A DNA stretch of 64,000 nt from Larkinella insperata (GCF_026248825.1 NZ_CP110973.1:620001-684000); one strand, 5' to 3'. Shown: positions 9,936-19,384, numbered from the stretch's first letter. Translations and numbers: made by a program. The notes: generated by a model from the sequence alone, not told the origin.

Positions 9936-9969
9936 AGCTGCACGGCTAAAAGTCCTTAGCCGTGCAGCT
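9936..9969. terminator. Shared bidirectional terminator between SusD and the LytTR regulator
   Basis: The arms at 9936-9949 and 9956-9969 are a perfect 14-bp inverted repeat (AGCTGCACGGCTAA and its complement) with a 6-nt loop. The minus-strand regulator's stop codon (9968-9970) overlaps the right arm by two bases, so the hairpin serves both convergent genes. T runs are weak on either side. Confidence 0.7.
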
Positions 9970-10771
9970 ATGAATAACTCTCCTCGACCTTCCAGACGTT
10001 GCTGGCGTAGATGAGCAACTCGCGGACGCGGTTGCCCAGCACGAGCCGGCACTTGGGCCGGGCGCCTTTTTCGAGGTAGCTGATGGCGCCTTTGTTCAGA
10101 ATGTGGCTTTTACCGATCCGGACGAAGTGATCGGCAGGCAGCAGCTTTTCGAGCGAATCCAGCGTTAGGTTCGGCACGTTCAGATGTTCCTGTTTGGAGC
10201 AGTACACGTTGATTTGTTTGTTGGCCGATTCGCAGTACATAATGTCGGCTACTTCGATGCGGTGAAGCGCCACGGAATTCTGAAACGTCAGAAATCGCGG
10301 CCCCGACAGAGCCGCCAACTCCGGATTCTGGCTGAAGGCCTTCTCCAACTGGAGCGTCAGTTCTATTTCGTGCTCTTTATCGGCCCGCCATTTGGTGTAA
10401 AACAGCCGAAACTTGTCTTTCAGAATCAGCGGATCGATGGGTTTGACCACAAAATCGGAGTGCAGGTGCGGGGCGGCTTTCTGCACGGCGGTCAGGGCAT
10501 CGTCTGGGTAACCTGACACGAAAATAACGCCGTAAAACTGCTGTTGCCGCGTCAGCTCGTCCAACAGTTCAAACCCGCTCCGGATGGGCATTTTGATGTC
10601 CAGAAAGATCAGGTCCGGCTTTTGCTCCGCAATCAGGTCCAGCCCTTCGGTTACGTTGCCGGCTTCGCCTACTACCGTTACTTCCGGCAACGAACTCAGC
10701 ATGCTGCGTAACGTCCGCCGAACCGGAAGTTCGTCGTCGGTAATGACGGATTTAACAATTAGTGGATTCAT
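9968..10771 (-). CDS. LytTR-family two-component response regulator
   Basis: The 267-residue protein has a receiver domain (about 1-125) with acidic residues Asp12/Asp13, phospho-acceptor Asp58 (IFLDIKMP) and Lys110, and a C-terminal LytTR DNA-binding domain (about 160-265, with VALHRIEVADIMYCES and DHFVRIGKSHILN). I chose ATG 10771 because the receiver fold begins there; the frame could extend to 10798. It lies 33 bp after the sensor-kinase gene and is surely its partner. The regulon is unknown. The convergent SusC/SusD unit next door is a possible target but already has its own sigma/FecR control. Confidence 0.93.
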   Translation of the reverse strand: MNPLIVKSVITDDELPVRRTLRSMLSSLPEVTVVGEAGNVTEGLDLIAEQKPDLIFLDIKMPIRSGFELLDELTRQQQFYGVIFVSGYPDDALTAVQKAAPHLHSDFVVKPIDPLILKDKFRLFYTKWRADKEHEIELTLQLEKAFSQNPELAALSGPRFLTFQNSVALHRIEVADIMYCESANKQINVYCSKQEHLNVPNLTLDSLEKLLPADHFVRIGKSHILNKGAISYLEKGARPKCRLVLGNRVRELLIYASNVWKVEESYS

Positions 10772-10804
10772 GGTGACGAGTAGGCAATAAAGTATCACTA
10801 GAAA

Positions 10805-13800
10805 TTAAGAATCGACCGTGACTTCCTCCGGCGGCAAGACCGGATAAAGAGGAATCTGCGCTTCCAGCCGCACGCCCGAGATACCGGTCTGGGGTTCGGT
10901 CAGGTCAATGATCTGCTGGGAGCTTTTCACCTCATTGAACTGATTCAACTGGTCGAAAACCGCCTGATTGATGTTGAGGCCACGGCCCGTACTCCGACGC
11001 CGGTATTGCCGGGCTTTCTCCAGCCCCACCCCGTCGTCCTGTACCTGAATTTCCAGATGCTGGTCCGACTGGCAAACCCGTATGCAGACGGTTCCGCCCT
11101 CCGGCTTGTGTTCCAGCCCGTGTTTGATGGCATTGGAAACGTAGCCCTGAATCAGCATTTTCGGCAGATTGGTGTCCATCGGGATTCCTTCGGAGACTTT
11201 CACCGCGAACCTGATCCGATCGCCAAAACGCAGCCGCTCCAGGTCCAGGTAATTCTGGACAAACTCCAGTTCTTCGCGCAACGTCCAGAAAACCCGGCTT
11301 TTACTCATCAACTGATTTCGGAAGATGGAACCGAATTTTGCCAGGTAACTGACCACCGTATCCGGGTCGGACTCGTAGGTAATCGACTGAATGGCTGTTA
11401 GGAAATTGGCGACAAAATGCGGGTCGATCTGGTTGGTGATGGCCTTGACTTCCAGCAACGCCCGCGCCCGGCTGGCTTCGGCCAGCTTCCGCCGGATTTC
11501 AGACTCCTGCTTCTCGCGGTTGGCCGCTTCAACCTCCAGTTGCGACATCCGGCGCTGTAGCTGAAGCCGGTTCAACCGCCGTTGTGCCGCCCTTCTTATT
11601 TGCCGCAACCGCCAGTAAAATACCGTTCCGATAATCACCAGCATCGCCAGCGTCCGAAACCACCAGGTGGCATACCAGGGCGGAGCAATCCGGAATTCCT
11701 GCACGATGGAACGGGTGTTCCACAAGCCCTCCGCCCGTAACACCTGAATAGTCAGCCGGTAAGACCCGTCACTCAGGTTTTGCAGGGCAAAAAAATTATC
11801 ATGAACCGGCTCCGACCATTCCGGGGCGGTGGGATTACCGTCCAGGCGTTCCAGCCGGTACTGGTAAGACGTACTCGCCAGCAAACCTCCCGACTCCGGT
11901 TCCCGAAGCCGAACTTCCAGGTCGTTCTGGCTGGACTTAAAGGCAATGGCTTCCTTCTGGGGTTTGATAATCTGCCCGGAACGCATGTCCCGAAACGCCT
12001 GGATGCCGGTTGGCACGGGTTGCAGCAACTGAAAAAGCCGTCTTTCGGAAATCATCATCATGCGGTCGCGCGTGGCTACCCACAACCGCCCGCGCGAGTC
12101 GAGCAAAATTCCATTGAAGATGCATTGACTGCCCCGAAACCCGTTTTGCCGGTCGAAGTAGGCCACCCATTCTTCACCCGTCTCGTAAAACCGTTCCATA
12201 TCGAACACATACAATCCCTCCAGCGTCCCCACCATCAGAAACCGGCCCAACGGTCGGCAATAAGTGATCGTTCGCTGAATGAACCCCGGAGCAATGTGCC
12301 GGTACTTTTTGTAGTCATAAAACCAAAGCCCCTCCCCCGACGCCATCCACAAATTTCCGCGTTTATCACGCTTGACTTCGGCCAGGATCCGGGTCGGCAG
12401 CTTGCCATTCTTTCGGGTTAACGGATCAAAAGAGCGGCTCTTGCCGTCCCACATTAAGGATTTATCCAGACCGCAGATCCAGAATCGCCCAAACTTATCG
12501 GCTTCTATATTGCTGTACAGGTCGGGTGGTAACCGGATTACAGCCGTCAGGGCCAAGGTCTGGCGGTTGTAAATAAACAAATTATGGCTCGAAACAATCA
12601 GATACCGGTTTCGCCGAACATCGTCATAGAAGCCCAGCGCCAGCGTGGCCGTATCAGAACCGGGCAACAGGCGGTAGTGCTGTCCGTCGAACCGGTAAAC
12701 TCCTTTCCGGGGTTCGGCTACCAGCAGTATATTTCCGTCGGCATCCATCCGGCTGGTCGGGTGAAAATGGTCCACCGGCAAGGCTTTTCGGTAAGAACGG
12801 TCGGGCACAACACCAGTCGGGCCCAGCCGACTCAATCCCTGCCCCCAGGATGCAAACCAGATCTCGCCGTTGCGGTCTTCACCAATGTTATTGGTCTCTT
12901 CCTGCCAGCCTTCTGATTCATCGAAATACTGCCAGCCGCTCATTTTGATCTGCACCAGCCCGTCGTGGGACGTTCCCGCCCACAGATCTCCCCGGCGGTC
13001 GAACATCAGGCGATTGACCGGCGAGGAACTGATGTGCGAATTGGTCACGGTTTTTCCATCAAACCAGCAAAGATCCCGGTCGCCCTGCGTTTTCTGAAAA
13101 GCCAGTTCGCCATTCCGACCAATGGCGCAAACCGTTAATTCCGAAGCCGGTACCGGCACATCGTACATTTTGCTAACGGTCTGGCCCTCGATTCGGTAGA
13201 CGGCAGTTCCGGCCAGCGCATAAAACCGCCCGGCCGGGTCAGCCAGGAGTTGATCCAGCGGCAGTTGGTCCACAATCAGCGTCAACTGCTTATTTTTCAA
13301 CTCCCACAACCGGCCCTCTTCGGTCAAAAACAGAATCCGGCGGTTGGGCCAGTCGGTCAGAATGCCCCGAAAGCGTTGCTCGGGATTGGTGAAGTACTTT
13401 TTGGTAACGTCCAGCATCCGGTCGTTCTGCCAGCAGTAAAGCCGTTGCCCAACATTCCTCTCACTGGCGCGGGCCGAAAACCAGAGGTTGTTTTCGTGGT
13501 CGGCGGTCATAAAGATGACTTGCTGCTGCGGCTCCTTGCGTCCGTAGTTCACCGAAAACTCCTTTACTTTCAGACCAGTGGACGTAATGGTATTCATTCG
13601 GAACAGCCGGTTACCGGCGCAGGCCCAAACGGTTCCGTCGGGCGAGTCGGTGATGTTATCGCCCCCGTCGGGCAGCTCCGGTATTTGCCGCTGGTTGATG
13701 ATTGGCACGACTCCGTTGAAGACGTTGAGTCCGTAGTACGTTCCAATCCAAATCCGCCCAACCCGATCCTGGTGCAGCCCCGAAACGTAGACGTAGGAAA

Positions 13801-13936
13801 GCCCGTCGTAAACCCCGTAGTTGCGGTCGGAAAACTGCTGCGCCAGCCCCGTTGCGGTCCAGCAGCAAAGCATCAGGCCGATCAGGAGCCTGGCCAGATA
13901 CCGGTTGCTGGGTTGCCTAGAAATTGGGGACGACAT
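10805..13936 (-). CDS. Sensor histidine kinase with beta-propeller, Y_Y_Y and LytS-type kinase domains
   Basis: Starting at ATG 13936 the product has 1043 residues: a signal peptide ending at about residue 33, a periplasmic two-bladed-propeller region with repeated motifs such as DRVGRIWIGTYYGLNVF and RRGDLWAGTSHDGLVQI (about 40-650), a Y_Y_Y domain (about 675-745), one membrane helix (about 752-772), a coiled coil, and a His_kinase/HATPase module. The phospho-acceptor His840 lies in IDPHFVANF, the N-box Asn is near 935 and the G-box DDGVGL is at about 967-972. This is the architecture of Bacteroidota envelope sensors whose output is a separate LytTR regulator, encoded just downstream. It lacks the fused regulator of hybrid systems. 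Confidence 0.92.
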   Translation of the reverse strand: MSSPISRQPSNRYLARLLIGLMLCCWTATGLAQQFSDRNYGVYDGLSYVYVSGLHQDRVGRIWIGTYYGLNVFNGVVPIINQRQIPELPDGGDNITDSPDGTVWACAGNRLFRMNTITSTGLKVKEFSVNYGRKEPQQQVIFMTADHENNLWFSARASERNVGQRLYCWQNDRMLDVTKKYFTNPEQRFRGILTDWPNRRILFLTEEGRLWELKNKQLTLIVDQLPLDQLLADPAGRFYALAGTAVYRIEGQTVSKMYDVPVPASELTVCAIGRNGELAFQKTQGDRDLCWFDGKTVTNSHISSSPVNRLMFDRRGDLWAGTSHDGLVQIKMSGWQYFDESEGWQEETNNIGEDRNGEIWFASWGQGLSRLGPTGVVPDRSYRKALPVDHFHPTSRMDADGNILLVAEPRKGVYRFDGQHYRLLPGSDTATLALGFYDDVRRNRYLIVSSHNLFIYNRQTLALTAVIRLPPDLYSNIEADKFGRFWICGLDKSLMWDGKSRSFDPLTRKNGKLPTRILAEVKRDKRGNLWMASGEGLWFYDYKKYRHIAPGFIQRTITYCRPLGRFLMVGTLEGLYVFDMERFYETGEEWVAYFDRQNGFRGSQCIFNGILLDSRGRLWVATRDRMMMISERRLFQLLQPVPTGIQAFRDMRSGQIIKPQKEAIAFKSSQNDLEVRLREPESGGLLASTSYQYRLERLDGNPTAPEWSEPVHDNFFALQNLSDGSYRLTIQVLRAEGLWNTRSIVQEFRIAPPWYATWWFRTLAMLVIIGTVFYWRLRQIRRAAQRRLNRLQLQRRMSQLEVEAANREKQESEIRRKLAEASRARALLEVKAITNQIDPHFVANFLTAIQSITYESDPDTVVSYLAKFGSIFRNQLMSKSRVFWTLREELEFVQNYLDLERLRFGDRIRFAVKVSEGIPMDTNLPKMLIQGYVSNAIKHGLEHKPEGGTVCIRVCQSDQHLEIQVQDDGVGLEKARQYRRRSTGRGLNINQAVFDQLNQFNEVKSSQQIIDLTEPQTGISGVRLEAQIPLYPVLPPEEVTVDS

Positions 13937-14074
13937 TTTGATTATCAGAGCGATGGATGATTCAGTTAAGTTACAAAGGATAAAGAGCATCGCAAGGTCC
14001 GGATGCATTGAACCGATGAAAAGAGGCTTTGAGAAGACATAATCAACTCATTCCCCGCCGTAATTTGTACCTGA

Positions 14075-14124
14075 CCAAACAGCATCAAAGCCGTACGGTC
14101 AGGCACGGCTTTGATGCTGTTTGG
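14075..14124. terminator. Perfect 20-bp stem hairpin downstream of a small lipoprotein gene
   Basis: CCAAACAGCATCAAAGCCGT (14075-14094) and its exact complement (14105-14124) flank a 10-nt loop. It lies 61 bp after the stop of the minus-strand lipoprotein gene and 139 bp before the sensor-kinase start, where a terminator is expected. No T tract follows on either strand, so its role as terminator rests on stem length alone. Confidence 0.55.
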
Positions 14125-14184
14125 CTGGTGTGGATAAGATGACGCATGGGATGGCAGCTAGGCGGAAACCGCCATCGACAAGAC

Positions 14185-14556
14185 TTACAGCTTTGATGTC
14201 AACCGGGTTTTGCTGCAGTACCCGGCTTCAATGCGAATTGAATCCGACCATTTGGTTACGGCTTTTCCTTTCATGGTGGCAATGGCATCCAGCGAATAGC
14301 TTCCCGCGGGCTGGCTAATGCGCAAAATGCTGGCGGAGGTTTCCGTCTCGCAGGCGGGGGAGCTGGCCTCTGCATACGATTTTGTCAGGACGCCGACGGT
14401 TTTGCCGTTTAGCTTCACTTCAACCTGATCGAATTTAGCGCCATTCAGGCTGGTGTAAATCAGGTACGTACCAAGGTTTTCCGGTTTAATTTCTTCCTTG
14501 TCTTTACAGCTGACAACGGCGAAAAGCGTAACGAGGGCTAACAGGACTTTTTTCAT
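14185..14556 (-). CDS. Small lipoprotein of unknown function
   Basis: The 123-residue product from ATG 14556 has a lipoprotein signal with Cys17 (VVSC) followed by a charged stretch (KDKEEIKPE). The rest looks like a small beta-rich domain with two further Cys residues (near 69 and 114) that could form a disulfide. I do not recognise the family. It is flanked by its own downstream hairpin and a 230-bp upstream gap, so it is probably transcribed alone. Confidence 0.75.
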   Translation of the reverse strand: MKKVLLALVTLFAVVSCKDKEEIKPENLGTYLIYTSLNGAKFDQVEVKLNGKTVGVLTKSYAEASSPACETETSASILRISQPAGSYSLDAIATMKGKAVTKWSDSIRIEAGYCSKTRLTSKL

Positions 14557-14786
14557 GACAGTAGTAATTTGTTGTTTGTGTTTGATTAATGCATCAAAAG
14601 TAGCCACAACAACTACCGGCAACGGACACCGCCCGCCGACCCGGATGAATTACCCCCTACAGCCGATGAAAATGAGACGAGACGTACCGTATTATTGAAC
14701 GGCAAGAGCCAAAAGTTAGCAGGCAAGAGTTACGAATGATGCGTTGTGAGCTGGCTACCACAGCGCTTTTCATACCGCATCCTTCC

Positions 14787-15599
14787 CTAGAAGTTTCGGG
14801 CGGAGAGGAGCCACGAGTACGGATTTCGGGGAATTGGGAGCCCGTCTTCCTGAATTTGCAGGTACATCAGGTGCAAGTGAGTCGGTGAGCGGGTAGCGTA
14901 GGCGTTATAACCGGTGCGGCCCACTTCACTAATTTTCTGACCCGACTGAACCCAATCACCCGGCCGCACGAGCACGGCATTGTTGTGGGCGTAGTACCAC
15001 AAACCGTCGAGGATGGGGTCGTAAATCCAGATCCAGTTGCCGCCCCGGTATTCCTGACCCGGCGTCCAGGCAGTTTCGATGGCCAGCACCACTCCGCTGG
15101 TCATGGCCAGCACATCGGCGGGGCGGTCGGTATGGTCGTCGATGCAATCCTGATCGCGGTCAACAATAAAAATATCCTGCGCGGGATGGCTCCCACGAAC
15201 GTTGTAATCAAACAAATCGAAGCCTTTGCCCCGGTATCCCTCTCCGTGTCGCCCCCCGATGGCGTCGGCCGTGTAGTTGCGCAGCGGAAAGGAAAAATAA
15301 GCCGTCCGCAGCAAACTATCCCGGTGCGTACTGTCGAGTCGGAACGGTTCGGCGGAGCGAAATTTAGTCCGCAGGCCCAGCATAATATCACTGAAGATTT
15401 TCCGGGCGGAATCCGGCAGTACGCTTTCTTCCCGAATCTGCGTGTAAAGCTGCTGGAATTGCTGACACATGGAATCGACGCGCGGCAGGTCCGATCCTGA
15501 CCAGACCACGGTTTGCGAAGAGGCCGAGTTTGACAATCCAATCCATAAAGCACTGAGGATGCCGACCCACCGCATAGTTTTCCAAAATCCTGATTTCAC
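14787..15599 (-). CDS. Secreted M23-family (LytM-like) metallopeptidase
   Basis: The 270-residue protein has a signal peptide (about 1-28) and a C-terminal M23 domain. The zinc ligands fit the M23 pattern: His138 and Asp142 in SHPAQD, His205 in YYAHN, and His241/His243 in THLHL. M23 enzymes cut peptide bridges in peptidoglycan or serve as inactive activators; here all metal-binding and catalytic positions look present. The insertion VDRDQDCIDDHTDR between the ligands is acidic and unusual. It is followed upstream (64 bp) by outer-membrane protein genes on the same strand, which fits an envelope role. Confidence 0.9.
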   Translation of the reverse strand: MKSGFWKTMRWVGILSALWIGLSNSASSQTVVWSGSDLPRVDSMCQQFQQLYTQIREESVLPDSARKIFSDIMLGLRTKFRSAEPFRLDSTHRDSLLRTAYFSFPLRNYTADAIGGRHGEGYRGKGFDLFDYNVRGSHPAQDIFIVDRDQDCIDDHTDRPADVLAMTSGVVLAIETAWTPGQEYRGGNWIWIYDPILDGLWYYAHNNAVLVRPGDWVQSGQKISEVGRTGYNAYATRSPTHLHLMYLQIQEDGLPIPRNPYSWLLSARNF

Positions 15600-15663
15600 C
15601 TTGATTGGCTGTATTCTATCTTATTTCAAGATCGAAAAATAAGAAAAAAGTCGTAAACAACGG

Positions 15664-16350
15664 TTATTCAGGACACGTAATGCGGTAGAATCGGTAGGTC
15701 AGGCTGAGGCCCACGTAGGTGTACGTATCTTTGGAGTTGGGATTGCCGTTCCGCAGTTTGTCCGATCCGCCGAATGTATTGGGTCCGAAATTATCCAGGT
15801 AATCCGAGCCCGAAAAACGGGTTCCGTATTCCAGTCCCAGACTCCAGGGCCGCTTAAACTCGTACTTAATACCAACGCCGAGCGGAAAATTGAAGAGTGA
15901 TTTACGCTGGTAACCCGGACTTTGGGGATTGGGCTGGAAAGTAAACAAGCCAAGCCCGCCGAAGACGTACGGGGTCCAATTCTTTACTTTGCGCAGATCT
16001 TTGTAGTTCAGGAAGTTGTACTCCATCAGCACATTCAGCTCCCGGATATTGGTTTTGAACGCCAGGTTGCGAGCCTGCTGAAACGGGTCATTGAACCGTC
16101 GGTCGCTACCCGCAATCTGGCCCAGCCCGAGGTTCAGCCGCACTGTAAACGGCTGGCTGACGTTGTAGCGCACCAGCAGGTTACCCGCCGGGCGGACGTT
16201 GCCCGGAATCAGGCTGGGTGCCAGATCGCCTTTGTAGATCATACCGCCTAACCCCGCGCCCACCTCCCAGGTAGACTGCGCCCGGGCTACCGGCCCCAGC
16301 AGGAGCAGGCAGCCAACCAATAGCCCAATAGCCCGGCCTGCCGCCTTCAT
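15664..16350 (-). CDS. Outer-membrane beta-barrel protein (DUF6089-like)
   Basis: The 228-residue product from ATG 16350 has a signal peptide ending near residue 25 (VARAQ) and then alternating beta strands with aromatic belts, starting WEVGAGLGGMIYKGDLA. The pattern (GxGxMxYxGD, then GLGLFTFQPN and GVGIKYEF) fits the DUF6089-type porin-like family common in Bacteroidota. It lies 57 bp after a second, longer member of the same type, so the two form a tandem pair. Function is unknown; such proteins are usually small structural barrels. Confidence 0.8.
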   Translation of the reverse strand: MKAAGRAIGLLVGCLLLLGPVARAQSTWEVGAGLGGMIYKGDLAPSLIPGNVRPAGNLLVRYNVSQPFTVRLNLGLGQIAGSDRRFNDPFQQARNLAFKTNIRELNVLMEYNFLNYKDLRKVKNWTPYVFGGLGLFTFQPNPQSPGYQRKSLFNFPLGVGIKYEFKRPWSLGLEYGTRFSGSDYLDNFGPNTFGGSDKLRNGNPNSKDTYTYVGLSLTYRFYRITCPE

Positions 16351-16406
16351 GGATGCGGCTCCCATCGGATCGTTACGTAAAAAATAGGATATTGACACTG
16401 AACTAT

Positions 16407-17396
16407 TTATCGGATTGGAGGGCATTTAATGCGTGGTGTCAAAATGTAATGGAGCTGAAAGTTAATCAGCATGTACCCATCTTTCAGACGCCCGTCGGCG
16501 CCCCGCGCGGTATAATTCTGGTCGGTCGCAATGACGGCAAACGGATCGTTGGTTCCCAGATGATTCTGCAACTCGGTCAGCCGGTCCCCTCCTTTTCGGG
16601 CGGCTGTTGGTTCAAACCGCCGGTCGGCCATAACCCGCGAAAGATCGTCCTTCAGGATCGTCGGATCCGGAAATGGTCCGCCCACATCATCCAGGTAGTC
16701 GGTTGTGGTCATCCGGAATCCAATTTCTCCGCCCAGATCAAAGCGCTCGTTTAGTTTGTAGCGAACCCCAAAGCCAAACGGAATGGCCAGCGTGACGAGC
16801 GAATACGGCTTCACCCCGTTCTGGCCCTGCCCTTCGGTTCCGAGCGGTTGCAGCTTCACCCAGCGCTGTTCGGTATCATCCGGGGTTGTGCTGAACCCAA
16901 CCGGCGTCCGGGCTTCCGGGCTGTGCGCCACGGCAGCCAGTCCTAAAAAGACGTAAGGCGTTAGTTTGGAGCGGAAATTTGAATTACGGCCGTCCGGTAC
17001 AAACTGATATATACCGGTGAGTCCGAATTCTTTCAAGTCATTGCGGAAGTGCAGGTTACGTACGTACTGCGCAATTCCCGAAGCCATATCCTTGCGGTTG
17101 TACGTGTAGTCGTCGCCCGCAATCCGCGCCCAGGTAAAGGAAGCCCGGGCCGACAGCCGGGGCGTAAAGTGACGCGTGTACATGGCCGCAGCACTCCAGC
17201 GCATCATCAGAAACGTGGATTTGATGGGCTTGCGGTAACCGGAAATCTCGCCGTAGTAGCTGGACGTTCCCAGCCCCAAACCTACTTCCGAATACGGGAC
17301 AAACTGACTCCGGCGGCCCTGCGCCTGTGCATTAACCGGCTGCAATGTTGCACACGCCGACGCAATCAAACTGACAATCAGTAAGTTATTCTTCAT
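16407..17396 (-). CDS. Outer-membrane beta-barrel protein (DUF6089-like), longer paralogue
   Basis: The 329-residue product from ATG 17396 (ATG 17408 also possible) has a signal peptide ending near residue 25 (NAQAQ) and a predicted barrel. It shares with its downstream neighbour the N-terminal GLGTSSYYGEI type motif, the VRNLHFRNDLKEFGL segment and the GFGVRYKLNERFDLGGEIG strand pair. It has an additional loop region (about 150-190 and 250-300). It is probably co-transcribed with that paralogue and the M23 peptidase. Function unknown. Confidence 0.8.
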   Translation of the reverse strand: MKNNLLIVSLIASACATLQPVNAQAQGRRSQFVPYSEVGLGLGTSSYYGEISGYRKPIKSTFLMMRWSAAAMYTRHFTPRLSARASFTWARIAGDDYTYNRKDMASGIAQYVRNLHFRNDLKEFGLTGIYQFVPDGRNSNFRSKLTPYVFLGLAAVAHSPEARTPVGFSTTPDDTEQRWVKLQPLGTEGQGQNGVKPYSLVTLAIPFGFGVRYKLNERFDLGGEIGFRMTTTDYLDDVGGPFPDPTILKDDLSRVMADRRFEPTAARKGGDRLTELQNHLGTNDPFAVIATDQNYTARGADGRLKDGYMLINFQLHYILTPRIKCPPIR

Positions 17397-17593
17397 ATTT
17401 CTTTGCATACTACCGCACCTGCGATCCGGCGCTTCTGATTCATTGGGTTGAAAACCGGCAACGCTGCCCAATCTTCTCCTCTGAAACGCCCACTTTTAGT
17501 ATTTTATTGGATCAGTGGGTAAAACTGTTCGGGAATTAGGGTTAAAATTAGGTACTGACACTGCTTTATCCGCCCGGCCGATCACGACCCGAC

Positions 17594-18478
17594 TCAATTC
17601 CGAATATCCCAGCCCCAACTTAACTTGTTTCGCAGGGTATTGAGAAAGCTGTCATCGCTCATTTTGACCAGTCGGGCCGCGAATTTTTCTTTCCGAACGG
17701 CCAGACGGGTGCCCGTATTAACGGTCCGGAACCGCGAATCAACCGAAACCAGAAAGGTGTTGCTCCGGCTTTCGACTTCAAACGACAACTGAGAGGAATC
17801 CGGCACCACCATTGGACGGACGTTTAGGTTGTGCGGACTGATGGGGGTCACGATGAAATTGCTGTTGTGGGGCAACAACAACGGCCCTCCGCAACTCAGC
17901 GAATACCCGGTAGAACCGGTCGCGGTTGAGATGATCAGCCCGTCGGCCCAGTAGGAATTCAGGAAATCGCCGTTCAGGTAGGTATGCACCGTAATCATCG
18001 ACGACGTTTCGGTTTTGGTAATGGTAACGTCATTGAGTCCAAACGGAACCCCGTCGAACAAGTCCTCGTCCGATTGCAGCGTCACCAGCGTCCGTTCGTC
18101 AATCCGGTAATCCCCAATTGTCAGGGCTTGCAGGAGTTTCGGCAGTGACTCGGGGTTTTCGGGGGAGATGGTGGTCAGAAAACCAAGCCGACCGATGTTG
18201 ATGCCTACGATGGGAATGCTGCCCGGTCCGGCGTGGGTGAGCACTTCAAGCAAGGTGCCGTCGCCCCCCAGGCTGAACGCGAAATCGGCGTCAAAAATAT
18301 CGAGATGTGACGTGTAGGTCTGCGTCGTATGGTGAGCAACACCGGCAAGATCGAGGGCGGAACGGTAGACTTCTGATAACTGTATTTCAATTTGCCGCCG
18401 GGCCAGCTCATCAAACATGGATTGAATGAAGGGCGTAGCCAGATCGACAACATTACGTCCGTGAATTGCAATTTTCAT
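17594..18478 (-). CDS. nadK: NAD kinase
   Basis: The 294-residue protein phosphorylates NAD to NADP. The family signature GGDGT is at residues 71-75 (FSLGGDGTLLEVL), followed by GINIGRLGFLT, the LNDVTITK segment and the glycine-rich STGSTGYSLSCGGPLL motif. Length is normal for bacterial NadK. It lies 83 bp downstream of a CBS-domain gene on the same strand, an arrangement seen in other Bacteroidota genomes as far as I recall. It ends in RNKLSWGWDIRN, a tail typical of this lineage. Confidence 0.96.
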   Translation of the reverse strand: MKIAIHGRNVVDLATPFIQSMFDELARRQIEIQLSEVYRSALDLAGVAHHTTQTYTSHLDIFDADFAFSLGGDGTLLEVLTHAGPGSIPIVGINIGRLGFLTTISPENPESLPKLLQALTIGDYRIDERTLVTLQSDEDLFDGVPFGLNDVTITKTETSSMITVHTYLNGDFLNSYWADGLIISTATGSTGYSLSCGGPLLLPHNSNFIVTPISPHNLNVRPMVVPDSSQLSFEVESRSNTFLVSVDSRFRTVNTGTRLAVRKEKFAARLVKMSDDSFLNTLRNKLSWGWDIRN

Positions 18479-18561
18479 AAAGAGCGTCCGTCAGTCCGAT
18501 TGCAAAGATGGCTGAAAAGTCCAATATTTTGCTAGGAACTGCCGACTGATTGACTGCAGAT

Positions 18562-19230
18562 TTACGAATCCAGATACCGGAGCAGCATTTCGAGCCGCCC
18601 CTGATCGATGGTTTCAATGGGAGTATTGGCAAAAGCCGCTTCGATGGTGTAGCCAAAGCGTTCGAGCGTAGCCACAACGGTGGTGATGTCTTTGCGGTTG
18701 AGTTTGAGCGTCAGCCGTGACTTGTCGGGCATACCGTAGGCGGCTCCGGCGAAATAGCTGCTGATGATCCGGACGTTATTCGACTCGACGAGCCGACTGA
18801 TTTCGGCCATGGAATAATCACGCTCGTTGATGGACAGGATCAAAATGGCCCCGGCTTCCTGAATGCCGAGCAACTGGGCAAACTGTTTGAGCAGTTCGTT
18901 GGCTGATACCGTCCCCATGAATTCCTGCTCTTCGTTGACCACCGCAATAACTTGGAGTCGGTGTTCCGCAATCAGGCTGAGCAATTCGTAGAGGTGCTGG
19001 TTTTCGTGCACCGACAGATGTTCGAAAAGCCGCATCACATCGCTCAGCGGGTGCGTGTCGTCGGGCACATCCATCAGCAGGTCTTCATTGACCAAACCTT
19101 TGTATTGCCCCTGATCAACGATTACTAACTGCCCAACGCGGTGTTCCTGCATCCAGTCGAGGGCCTGCCCAACGGTGTCCGTCGGCTTCAGGGCCGGTAT
19201 CATCGGGTCTATTAATTCAGAGGCCAGCAT
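18562..19230 (-). CDS. CBS-domain protein with C-terminal ACT-like segment
   Basis: The 222-residue protein has two CBS motifs in the first 130 residues (about 1-60 and 70-130: DPMIPALKPTDTVGQALDWM and HRLQVIAVVNEEQEFMGTVS), which usually bind adenine nucleotides. The C-terminal part (about 135-220, ILILSINERDYSMAEISRLV) looks ACT-like. It lacks a recognisable enzyme domain. It lies upstream of nadK, and a role in sensing nucleotides for that gene is only a guess from position. Confidence 0.85.
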   Translation of the reverse strand: MLASELIDPMIPALKPTDTVGQALDWMQEHRVGQLVIVDQGQYKGLVNEDLLMDVPDDTHPLSDVMRLFEHLSVHENQHLYELLSLIAEHRLQVIAVVNEEQEFMGTVSANELLKQFAQLLGIQEAGAILILSINERDYSMAEISRLVESNNVRIISSYFAGAAYGMPDKSRLTLKLNRKDITTVVATLERFGYTIEAAFANTPIETIDQGRLEMLLRYLDS

Positions 19231-19384
19231 CGGTGTCGGAAGTTTACTGTCTGATTACTGTTTACTTTACCTAAACACACTAACGAAGCGAACCTGCTGA
19301 GCAGTATAGGCAACTACAGTATAGCTGAAAACTAAGAAAATTCCCTTAGAGTTTCAAAAACTTTCCGGAAAATTCTTTAAGATG

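Noticed and set aside
13250..13960. 236-codon plus-strand frame opposite the sensor-kinase N-terminus
   Set aside because: The propeller repeats on the minus strand explain the open frame; no independent evidence for a protein.
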